From assembly GCF_000350225.1 (NCBI RefSeq), contig NW_005179004.1, positions 186,001 through 250,000 on the forward strand: 64,000 nt of DNA, written 5' to 3'. The stretch is from Chondrus crispus (Eukaryota > Rhodophyta > Florideophyceae > Gigartinales > Gigartinaceae). How positions within the stretch are numbered: position 1 is the stretch's first letter; each line of letters opens with the position of its first letter. Positions 1 through 7,641 of this stretch are shown piece after piece. The notes beneath the pieces are model-generated. The model was not told the origin of the DNA, made no database searches, and saw nothing but the letters and a program-made list of their open reading frames with translations. The translations under genes and the position numbers were made by a program.

Positions 1-2368
1 CGCGATCGGACGCCGCGCGCCGGAGACCACTCGCCTGTAGGGAGGACGACTCTCGTAGAACCTTCAGCTCATCCTGAGAGCCGCGGAGCTGCTCCGCGAG
101 GGAGTCACGCTCGGCGGCAAACGCCTGTCGTTCCGCCCCGAGACGGCGCGCTTCGCTGCTACGTTCGACATACCAGCTCGTGAGGGTACGGAGTAGTCCC
201 TCTACAGTCCAAGCCCTATCGACCAGACTCCCCAGGGCGCGAGACAACCCGGGGATTGCGGTGAGCTCGTCGCGAGCTAGGTCAAGGGTCAACGCGGTGT
301 TCCGTTGGGCACCGAGGCAACCGACGGAGCCAAGGGAAGGCAGAGGGGGCAACGGGGACCCCGACGCAGTATCGTGACCCGCCTTGGGAAGCACCGACGG
401 CACGCGCACCCTGGCCAACGCGATTGCGGGAAGCTCGCCGTCCAGGTCACGATACCGCTTCCGACGCGCCTCGCGCACCGTAGACCCGACGCCTCCCTTG
501 CCTCGGGACGGGCCTGAGGTGGGGACGCTTGGACGGGCCACGAAGGAGTCGCTCCGATGGTCATACGCGAGAAAGAGGCTCCGAGTCCCTGTCGTGTAGT
601 CCGTCCAAGGACGACGATTACGTTCGGGCACCGCACCGGCGCGGTGCATCAGGTCTAGTACAGAGGAGCACGACCAGGCCACACACGGTGAGCCACGCTC
701 GAGAGGATGCATGGCAACGTCCGGAAGGGATAGCGCCACTCGCCCAAGGAAGGAGAGTACCCCCACGGGTTGCACGAAAGTACGCCCGTGAAGAGAGACC
801 TCATTCATGAAGGCGTTACCGAGACACCACGCCCATTCTCGCTCTACGTTGTACGCGAGGTAATCGAAAACCGGGTGCTTCGGGTCACCGCAGGCGAAGC
901 CGAAGTGCTTCAAGATGTAGGGGAGTAACGGGTGAACTCCCAACGAGGGAAGCGACTCCCCTACGACCGGCGGAAGCTCAGAGAAATCGCTTCTCGACAA
1001 GCCCGGGGAGAACGAGGCGGACGGGAACACGCGCCCGTCCTCTTCCCCGCGGTGCCGGTAAGTCGCCCAATCGTTGGGCGCCAGGGCAATGTAGTGAATC
1101 CGCATGAGGAAACATGCGGACTTCTGGAGGGCCGCTCGCGCCTTAGAGCAAGTGCGCGGACGGGGGCCGACGTAGAGCCCGGTGACCTCCGGGAGAATGA
1201 AGCGAGGGGGACCACGGGGGCCCCGGTGGAAGAGGTACGCCGACATCTGGTCGACATACTCGACCTCTTCCACGCAAAAAGCGAAAGTCCTATCGCTAGG
1301 AATCTCGTCGGGTAGTTGGTAAGGAGCGCCACCGCCCTCGGCGAGGAGGCGACCCAGCGCCAAGGAGGCCTCTTCGGTCAGCCCTCCTTCGTATATGGAC
1401 CGAATTCGTAGAAGGTCAGGACGTAGGGACTCCCTTGACAGCAGCTCGCCCACGGTGACGCCCGCCCGCGCATGGCGTCGCCACGCGTATGTCAAGCGAC
1501 CGAGCGGTAGCGGGATTGACCGCTCCAAGGGCATCCCCAGCCACCTCGTGGAGGTGTTGGACGCCTCCCTCTCTCCGCCCTCGTCGAGGCGGGGGGCAGC
1601 GCGCGGCGCACCGGGATGCCGGCAGCTGCCAAAGGCCCCAGGCGAGCCCTCCCCGGGGTCGTACGGGCCACCGCGGGGCCCCGTCATGAGGTCTCCACCG
1701 GATGGGCCGACCGCGTCGTCAACACGCTCAGGTCGAAGCGGCACCGAGGCCCCAGTCACCGGACGAGCATCTGGCAGCGGGATGATGGAAGCAGGGGGGC
1801 ATAACTCGTCGGACACGGTAGAGGCGCGACCCCCTCGGGACTTCCGGAAGGGACGCGGAGGCCACCATGGCGGGGGAGCCGACGAATCGGTACCTCCCTT
1901 CTCGGCGGAGGTGGGGGCCTCAGTGGTCAAGGGGCAGACAACCGGCGTGCTCGATCCACTGCCAGGCGGGGGCAGAGGGAGCGAGGGGCCGCCCCGAGAA
2001 GGGATGAGGGGCGACATAGGGAGACACGGGACCCGCGAACCGAGTACGCGACCGACAGAGGTGACGAACCCGTGAGGAAGGACGGGAGAGGGAGCCGACC
2101 GAGCTGAGGCCGGATGAACGAGGGCGGACTCCCACGACGGGGGTAGTAGGGGGATGACGAGAACCAGCCCGGAGGGCACACGCAGGATCGCGCGCCGGAA
2201 AGGGGGCAGGGGTGACGGAGTGACGACGAATTCGTCGTCCCCAGAAGGGGAGGAGGAATGACCTGCGCGCGAGTAGGGAGGTGCGAGACGGAACACGGAG
2301 GATAGCGAGCAGGGAGCAGAGTCGACAGGGAGAGCGGAATCGACCGTATAGACGGCGTGGCCGGACAT
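1..2368 (-). CDS. Antisense ORF (at least 789 codons) of a gypsy element, partial
   Basis: I translated the minus strand by hand. From an ATG at 2368-2366 the frame stays open without any stop to the window edge, so the protein is at least 789 residues and its C-terminus lies outside. The first ~270 residues are Ser/Pro/Gly-rich and look disordered. The middle (~residues 290-590) looks globular, mixing aromatic and hydrophobic runs such as YILKHFGFACGD and NAFMNEVSLHGR. The last ~60 visible residues form a coiled coil with heptad-like EARRLGAERQ and RDSLAEQLRG. It reads opposite to the retrotransposon: its ATG is 59 bp from the start of the 3' LTR at 2428. A homologous but broken start lies at 7534 in the second element. 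The function is unknown. Antisense extra ORFs between pol and the 3' LTR are known in some plant gypsy elements, and plant gypsy-associated coiled-coil proteins have a similar layout, but I cannot show homology. An open frame this long is very unlikely by chance, even in GC-rich DNA. Confidence 0.75.
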   Translation of the reverse strand, partial: MSGHAVYTVDSALPVDSAPCSLSSVFRLAPPYSRAGHSSSPSGDDEFVVTPSPLPPFRRAILRVPSGLVLVIPLLPPSWESALVHPASARSAPSPVLPHGFVTSVGRVLGSRVPCLPMSPLIPSRGGPSLPLPPPGSGSSTPVVCPLTTEAPTSAEKGGTDSSAPPPWWPPRPFRKSRGGRASTVSDELCPPASIIPLPDARPVTGASVPLRPERVDDAVGPSGGDLMTGPRGGPYDPGEGSPGAFGSCRHPGAPRAAPRLDEGGEREASNTSTRWLGMPLERSIPLPLGRLTYAWRRHARAGVTVGELLSRESLRPDLLRIRSIYEGGLTEEASLALGRLLAEGGGAPYQLPDEIPSDRTFAFCVEEVEYVDQMSAYLFHRGPRGPPRFILPEVTGLYVGPRPRTCSKARAALQKSACFLMRIHYIALAPNDWATYRHRGEEDGRVFPSASFSPGLSRSDFSELPPVVGESLPSLGVHPLLPYILKHFGFACGDPKHPVFDYLAYNVEREWAWCLGNAFMNEVSLHGRTFVQPVGVLSFLGRVALSLPDVAMHPLERGSPCVAWSCSSVLDLMHRAGAVPERNRRPWTDYTTGTRSLFLAYDHRSDSFVARPSVPTSGPSRGKGGVGSTVREARRKRYRDLDGELPAIALARVRVPSVLPKAGHDTASGSPLPPLPSLGSVGCLGAQRNTALTLDLARDELTAIPGLSRALGSLVDRAWTVEGLLRTLTSWYVERSSEARRLGAERQAFAAERDSLAEQLRGSQDELKVLRESSSLQASGLRRAASDR

Positions 2369-2387
2369 GTTGTCCCCTCTCTACAAG

Positions 2388-2427
2388 CACCCGTGGACAC
2401 GGACGTCCCCGCTTAAGGGGGGGGCCG
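2388..2427 (+). other. Polypurine tract and adjoining hairpin of gypsy 3' end
   Basis: The purine run AAGGGGGGGGCC at 2415-2426 ends one base before the LTR and is the expected plus-strand primer for reverse transcription. Just upstream, GTGGACACGGACGTCCCC can form a short stem. The same block precedes the 3' LTR of the second element (7479-7514, opposite strand). It also covers the end of that element's pol gene (11752-11787). Confidence 0.7.
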
Positions 2428-3100
2428 TGTAGTATAACCCCCCCCCCTGGGGCTTTATTTTAGATTAGATCAACTCAGGATCGGATCGGTTACTGTAGAG
2501 CTCGATGCTCTACAGTACCACCACGTGTAACCCCGAGTACAGGGGGCGCACGTGTACACGTGTACGCGCGGGACCGAAGAGCGCACACACACACGTGTAC
2601 TGTCAGCCCCGATGGCTGACAGTATTACACTGTCGACCGACCGCTACAGTACGTCGCTACAGTACATCGGTACTGTACTATTATGATAGGTTATTATGTA
2701 CATTAAATATGGAGCGGACCGGCGGCGGTGGAGGAAGACAAGCACGGACTTGTCACCCACCGACCGTCAAGGTCCGACTTCCCGCTTATTCTAAGGTGGC
2801 GTTCGCTAACTACCTTAGAGCGGCACCGAGCGCGGGTTGAGGACGCGCGCGGTACGCCCACGAGCCGGCTCCGCCTCCGCCCGTCGGTACTGGATCGTCA
2901 CCCAGTACCGCGCCGGGGCGTCGAGGCGTCGAACCGCTCGCGCGTACCGGCGTCCTCCCCGTTCCCGCTCTACCACGCTACCCGGGCCCGCCGCCCGGTG
3001 CCGTTAGCTGGTGTCCCGCTTCACCCCCGTCTTCCCGTTCGGACGGGGTCTACGTCGAGCTGTGCATACACCCCTCTCCGTTGGGGGTGTTTATGCTACA
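2428..3100 (+). repeat. 3' LTR (LTR A) of a plus-strand gypsy element
   Basis: 673 bp, starting TGTAGTATAACC and ending TTTATGCTACA, so the ends are the inverted pair TGTAG/CTACA. It is nearly identical in reverse to LTRs B (6808-7476) and C (19133-19804), and more distantly related to D (33316-33925). The polypurine tract on its left makes it the 3' LTR of an element whose body extends left out of the window. It contains four CACGTG palindromes within 2522-2597 and a chain of short hairpins, for example TACTGTAGAGC/GCTCTACAGTA at 2491-2517. The right flank is CACGC; the matching left duplication would be outside the window. Confidence 0.9.
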
Positions 3101-3693
3101 CACGCCACAGCCGGTTGCGTAGGGGTAGTGGCGCTGTCTGCATTCAACGCCTCGTTAGCCTTGTAAAACATTTCATACGGGTTCAGATACGGATTTGGAT
3201 CGACTTGGGTCACTCTGGCGTCGCAGTTCAGCACTATAGCAGCAGCGAAGAGGACGGATGGCGCAGTGGCTCTTCCTGAGAACAGACGTGACGCCACGCG
3301 ATTCAACGTCACAGCTCCATCCTCCATGAATGTATGATTTGATATGCGCACACCGCTTGCTAGACACAATCCATTCTTTTCAATTCCTTCAATAGTCCTT
3401 TCCTGCCCTCCAAGCTTACTTCTTCCCTTTCTCCAGATTACGTGTAAAATTTTGATTTGCTCAAGGCTAGCTCTAGTCCCGAACCATCCCTTCACTTCAA
3501 GTATGTCGTTCCCATCTTCAGTCGAACACCAAACTTGTCCAACTCTGGCATACCTCCCTTGCACACCTAGTGACATCTGTACTTCGGCGATTGCTGTAAA
3601 TAACACAATATCTCCGACATTAAGACGTGATGAAGGCATTCTCTCACAGATATATCGTCCTTCTATACAAAAACAACGAGTAAACGTGCGCAA
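3091..3693 (-). pseudogene. Hypothetical ORF truncated by LTR A
   Basis: A 200-codon minus-strand frame whose last codons run into LTR A (which ends at 3100), so the C-terminus is lost to the insertion. I do not recognise the protein. Residues ~25-75 (LNVGDIVLFTAIAEV, then a short beta-rich stretch with GQVW and KGWF) faintly recall a BAH or other small chromatin-reader fold, but this is not convincing. The frame may be one exon of a larger gene. It is the only sizeable open frame between LTR A and the gene at 4546. Confidence 0.4.
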
Positions 3694-4545
3694 GTGGTAG
3701 CTCTCTCTCTCTCTCTCTCTAAATCTCTCTCTCCACCTCAGAATCGTTTCCTCATGTAAGTTCTACTAAGCTCTACTTATGAAGATATCAAAAAAGCTAT
3801 TCTACTCCAAGTCAATGACGCGCCCATCTAAAACTTGTGCCGTATGGAATGCGGTTCATCGCTCAAACCCCAAAACCGCCCAATGAAGAAAATTGCACAC
3901 ATTGAAAATACGCAACCGCTCCTATCGTCATGCTCCTATTGTAATGTTTTCCCCAAACGTAATAATAACCGCCTTTTCCCATTGCTCTTTTAAATATCTT
4001 CCTCTTTCAGGCAACATGCCATTCATGGCTCTTACAACAATTTAACAAATTGTTATTTTAAGTATCATCCTCTTTCAGGTAACATGCCATTCATAGCTTT
4101 TACCTTCTTTTCGGCGGCTGGCAACCAGCTGTACAACAATTTAACAAAAAACGGTACTCTAGGTCAGCGTTGCTAATGCCCACGCAGTTTTTATTATTTA
4201 TATGAAATATCCCCCTCTTGGCCCCAAGAAAGTACATAGGTTGAAGTAAACTGATCAGAATGTTCTTTCCCATGTTGCCCACTACCTAGGGCGGGAAATT
4301 TGCGCGACACAACTATCTATACTCCTACAACCAGGCTCATTCAGCATGCAGTCGAGAGCCTGCCTTTAAATCCCCATGTAGACGCTCTTGAACCCCTTCT
4401 TTTCCGCTGTCCCTGACTTCCCAAATAGAAAATATCTTTTACAGGACACCCTCACCGGTAAGGCGCGAGGTTTACTCTCCGCTGCGCGCAGGGTCTACTT
4501 TTACAACAAGTACTACCAACTTTTCAAGGCATTCCTACTTCGACC
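3694..4545. other. Non-coding stretch with CT microsatellite and short direct repeats
   Basis: A (CT)n microsatellite lies at about 3701-3736. A ~40-bp imperfect direct repeat sits at 3994-4033 and 4064-4102 (core CTCTTTCAGG then CATGCCATTCAT), and ACAACAATTTAACAAA occurs at about 4033 and again at about 4134. No gene is recognised. The stretch probably holds the 3' flank of the gene that ends at 4546. Confidence 0.5.
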
Positions 4546-6762
4546 CTAGTCAGATTTCTTCTCCTCATACTCATCTAAATCTGGTGTTACCTCCTGTTCC
4601 TGGGTATCAGGGATTGGCAATTGGACAGGATTCCCACCTGAAGGCCCAACAGCAGCTTTCGCGGTCGAGCTACCCTCTTTGAGAATTTGCACTGGCTGAG
4701 TAGCAGGTACTCCCTCCTTCATTACAACATCATCCCCTTCCCCATCGGCTTCCACATCATCCACATAACCGTCATCCCCATCCACATCCCCTTCGCCGAC
4801 AACCTCGCCGGTTGCATCATCCTCACCTTCATTTACTTCCTCGTCCGTATCGTCGTCCAGGTTGGTCTTCATAATGGGATCAAACTTTTGGAGCATATGA
4901 ACACCATCCTCTAAGCGATGGCTCATTGGCACGAAATACAGGTGATATCGAAGGCAGCTCCCGTCCCCTGCTGAATCTCCATATCCGGCACCAGCATGAA
5001 ACATGTCCCCACGACCGACGAAGATAGAGTACGGGGGTATCCTGAGGATTCCTGCCACACTCCCTTTCGACATAGCGCGAATACCTCGTTCTGGGGCCAT
5101 CGATACCGTCTTATGCGAAAACGGACAAACCCAGACCGGCACTTCTAAACTGCCTGTGGTAATAGTAAAGTAACCGGGGTTTCTCTTGCCACGAACGGTG
5201 TCCGTTCTGCTCATAGAAGGAAAATCCGTATGCAGTGCCTGGCGCTTGCACCCTTTCGCCGTCAGCAACCACCGCCCACCGGTCTTCGGAATATACATCT
5301 CCTCGCTACCGCTCTTATTTTTCCATACCACCAACGCCGCCAGCGCTTGCGAAATACGGATGTCCAAAAGCGCTCTCAGCCGAGCAGTCAGCACCGTGCT
5401 TGCGTTTTGCTCTAGATGAGTAGTCACCCCGAAATTGGTAGTGGTGTAGCGAGCAATCCCTTTCTCACCCTTCACAGCATCGACATCGAAACCCTCATTC
5501 ACAATCCAATTCCACACCGTGCGATTGTCGGGATCCCTCAGAGCCTGAGCGCCAGGAAAAGAGGCCTGCACTTCAGCCCGAAGACGTGAGAAAACATGCC
5601 GGTCGCCATCCATCTGCGGTATTGTCACCGACCCCACCTTCTCCGGGTTGCGTCCATCATCCAGAAAGTTGCTCAGAACGCAGTACCCCTGAGATTCAAG
5701 CTCTCCTCGTTTCTCAGCGAAATATGCGAGAGCAGCGTAGTCATTTGCAATGGCAGACGCCCAAGGAAGCAGGTTCTTGGGGACTTCAGTAAAGCGTTCA
5801 TCGCCATCGGGAACGACCTCTTCTTGTGGATGATCGACGAGGTAGTTCAGCGCTGCACGCCAGAAGACCAAGTGGTGATTATCTCGAAGCACATCGGCTG
5901 CACTGTTAAAAAACACGTTCGCCCGGTGTTCATGCGGAACGAGTATCGTCTCCAAAAAAGGCATAGCATGACGAATAGGGTTCTTCTTTGGCCATTGACT
6001 AGGGAATAGAAAAGCAAACCGGCACCATTGCGGATGCTCTAAACCTTCGTATGGAACCGGGTCGTCATACCCTATCGGCAGTACAGCTGCAACTTCATCT
6101 TTAAAGCCGCTTCCATCCGTGGAGGCAAACTTCCCTTCATCTCGAACAGTTTCCTTTTCCGGACGAGAGACGACATCCAGACCAAGGGCATCCATAATCC
6201 GAATAACCTCGTTCTCAGGCAAGCCTTCTAGAGCACGCACCAGATCATCTCGCGGCATATACCCGGACCCCTCATCCGTGGCAGCAGGATTGACATCATC
6301 TTTCCCCGTCCCCGCAATCTTCGGCTTTTTTCTCTGTCTTCCCCTTCCGGAGTCGGGCTCGAAATCCTCTTCATCTTCCCCGCGCTCGCTGTAGTTCCGC
6401 TTTTTACTCTTTCGCTTAGGTCGCTGACTGGAGCCTTCAGTTTGCTTGGTCCCATTCCCTTGTGGCTGTTTCGGCTCCTTAGCCAGCTCAGAGTTCTGGG
6501 CAGGGCCCGGAGTCTGCTTCGGCCGCAATGAATCTCCTGGTTTGGAATTGGGAGGTGTTCCTCGAGGCGACTCCGATTCTTGCTCATGGTCGCCATCATT
6601 CCTCCCTGACGATTCTGAGTTAGTGAGGGTTATATATCCTCCCTCCACCTCCGAATCTGATTCCGACTCAGCCTCGTAGTCTTCGACTCCAGGCAATGCC
6701 TTCAGACGCCTCTTCAGATTCGTCAGCTTGGTTTCATAACGCCCTTCATCTTCTGACCTTCG
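4546..6762 (-). CDS. 2OG-Fe(II) oxygenase-like acidic protein, 5' end missing
   Basis: An open frame of ~738 codons on the minus strand with no in-frame ATG near its start: it opens after a TGA at 6765-6763, and the first alternative start is a TTG at 6696. The true first exon probably lay upstream and was cut off by LTR B at 6808, or is joined by splicing. Numbering from the TTG: residues 1-190 are acidic, disordered and hold basic nuclear-localisation-like runs (RPKRKSKKR ~92-100). Residues 205-610 form a globular domain. It contains H489-x-D491 (ALHTDF), a glycine-rich turn with H567 (RGDMFHAGAGY), and R583/H585 (LRYHLYF). This is the HxD...H...R pattern of double-stranded beta-helix 2-oxoglutarate oxygenases. 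The C-terminal ~100 residues are very acidic. The substrate is unknown; a nuclear role is an inference from the basic runs. Confidence 0.55.
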   Translation of the reverse strand, partial: RRSEDEGRYETKLTNLKRRLKALPGVEDYEAESESDSEVEGGYITLTNSESSGRNDGDHEQESESPRGTPPNSKPGDSLRPKQTPGPAQNSELAKEPKQPQGNGTKQTEGSSQRPKRKSKKRNYSERGEDEEDFEPDSGRGRQRKKPKIAGTGKDDVNPAATDEGSGYMPRDDLVRALEGLPENEVIRIMDALGLDVVSRPEKETVRDEGKFASTDGSGFKDEVAAVLPIGYDDPVPYEGLEHPQWCRFAFLFPSQWPKKNPIRHAMPFLETILVPHEHRANVFFNSAADVLRDNHHLVFWRAALNYLVDHPQEEVVPDGDERFTEVPKNLLPWASAIANDYAALAYFAEKRGELESQGYCVLSNFLDDGRNPEKVGSVTIPQMDGDRHVFSRLRAEVQASFPGAQALRDPDNRTVWNWIVNEGFDVDAVKGEKGIARYTTTNFGVTTHLEQNASTVLTARLRALLDIRISQALAALVVWKNKSGSEEMYIPKTGGRWLLTAKGCKRQALHTDFPSMSRTDTVRGKRNPGYFTITTGSLEVPVWVCPFSHKTVSMAPERGIRAMSKGSVAGILRIPPYSIFVGRGDMFHAGAGYGDSAGDGSCLRYHLYFVPMSHRLEDGVHMLQKFDPIMKTNLDDDTDEEVNEGEDDATGEVVGEGDVDGDDGYVDDVEADGEGDDVVMKEGVPATQPVQILKEGSSTAKAAVGPSGGNPVQLPIPDTQEQEVTPDLDEYEEKKSD

Positions 6763-6807
6763 TCAAACCTTCCCATGCCCGTCCGAATGCTCTCTCCAAC
6801 TGTTACC

Positions 6808-7476
6808 TGTAGCATAAACACCCCCAACGGAGAGGGGTGTATGCACAGCTCGACGTAGACCCCGTCCGAACGGGAAGACGGGGGTGAAGCGGGACACCAG
6901 CTAACGGCACCGGGCAGCGGGCCCGGGTAGCGTGGTAGAGCGGGAACGGGGAGGACGCCGGTACGTGCGAGCGGTTCGACGCCTCGACGCCCCGGCGCGG
7001 TACTGGGTGACGATCCAGTACCGACGGGCGGAGGCGGAGCCGGCTCGTGGGCGTACCGCGCGCGTCCTCAACCCGCGCTCGGTGCCGCTCTAAGGTAGTT
7101 AGCGAACGCTACCTTAGAATAAGCGGGAAGTCGGACCTTGACGGTCGGTGGGTGACAAGTCCGTGCTTGTCCTCCTCCACCGCCGCCGGTCCGCTCCATA
7201 TTTAATGTACATAATAACCTATCATAATAGTACAGTACCGATGTACTGTAGCGACGTACTGTAGCGGTCTGTCGACACTGTAATACTGTCAGCCATCGGG
7301 GCTGACAGTACACGTGTGTGCGCGCTCTTCGTTCCGCGCGTACACGTGTACACGTGCCCCCCTGTACTTGGGGGTACACGTGGTGGTACTGTAGAGCATC
7401 GAGCCCTACAGTAACCGATCCGATTCTGAGTTGATCTAATCTAAAATAAAGCCCCAGGGGGGGGGGTTATACTACA
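6808..7476 (-). repeat. 3' LTR (LTR B) of the 13-kb gypsy element
   Basis: 669 bp, the reverse-oriented copy of LTR A. On the plus strand it starts TGTAGCATAAAC and ends TTATACTACA. The polypurine tract on its right (7477-7490) makes it the 3' LTR of the minus-strand element. One stem base differs from LTRs A and C: GAGC/GCCC in the hairpin near 7387-7413. Confidence 0.9.
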
Positions 7477-7478
7477 CG

Positions 7479-7514
7479 GCCCCCCCCTTAAGCGGGGACG
7501 TCCGCGTCCACGGG
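7479..7514 (-). other. Polypurine tract plus direct repeat next to LTR B
   Basis: On the minus strand, GCTTAAGGGGGGGGCC abuts the 3' LTR. The surrounding ~36 bp match 11752-11787, which covers the last codons and stop of pol, with about four differences. The 4.2-kb module is therefore bounded by direct repeats that both contain a polypurine tract. Confidence 0.7.
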
Positions 7515-7533
7515 TGCTTGTGGAGCGTGAGCC

Positions 7534-7641
7534 ATGTCTAACCGCGTCCTCCATACGGTCCCGTCCGCTCCTTACCACGACTCCGCTCTCTGGGGGGGTA
7601 TTCTCGGCGTCTTGCCCCGTGCTCCTTCGCGCGCGTGCTGA
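7534..7641 (+). pseudogene. Decayed start of the antisense ORF
   Basis: An ATG placed exactly as in the 1-2368 ORF relative to the LTR begins MSNRVLHTV, against MSGHAVYTV there. The shared upstream text ACGGGTGCTTGT confirms homology. The frame stops after 35 residues, while similarity drifts into another frame near 7640 (SSL...LP in place of SSP...LP). It is a broken copy of the same gene, reading opposite to gag and pol. Confidence 0.6.

Noticed and set aside
180..2463. Many ORFs of 60-226 codons on both strands (for example 1395-2075 plus, 1920-2390 minus, 961-1332 minus)
   Set aside because: They overlap the single long minus-strand frame 1-2368 in other frames and have biased Arg/Pro/Ser composition typical of GC-rich shadows.
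2591..2597. Short CA/TG runs in LTRs as microsatellites
   Set aside because: They are part of the conserved LTR text next to CACGTG and not length-variable repeats in these copies.
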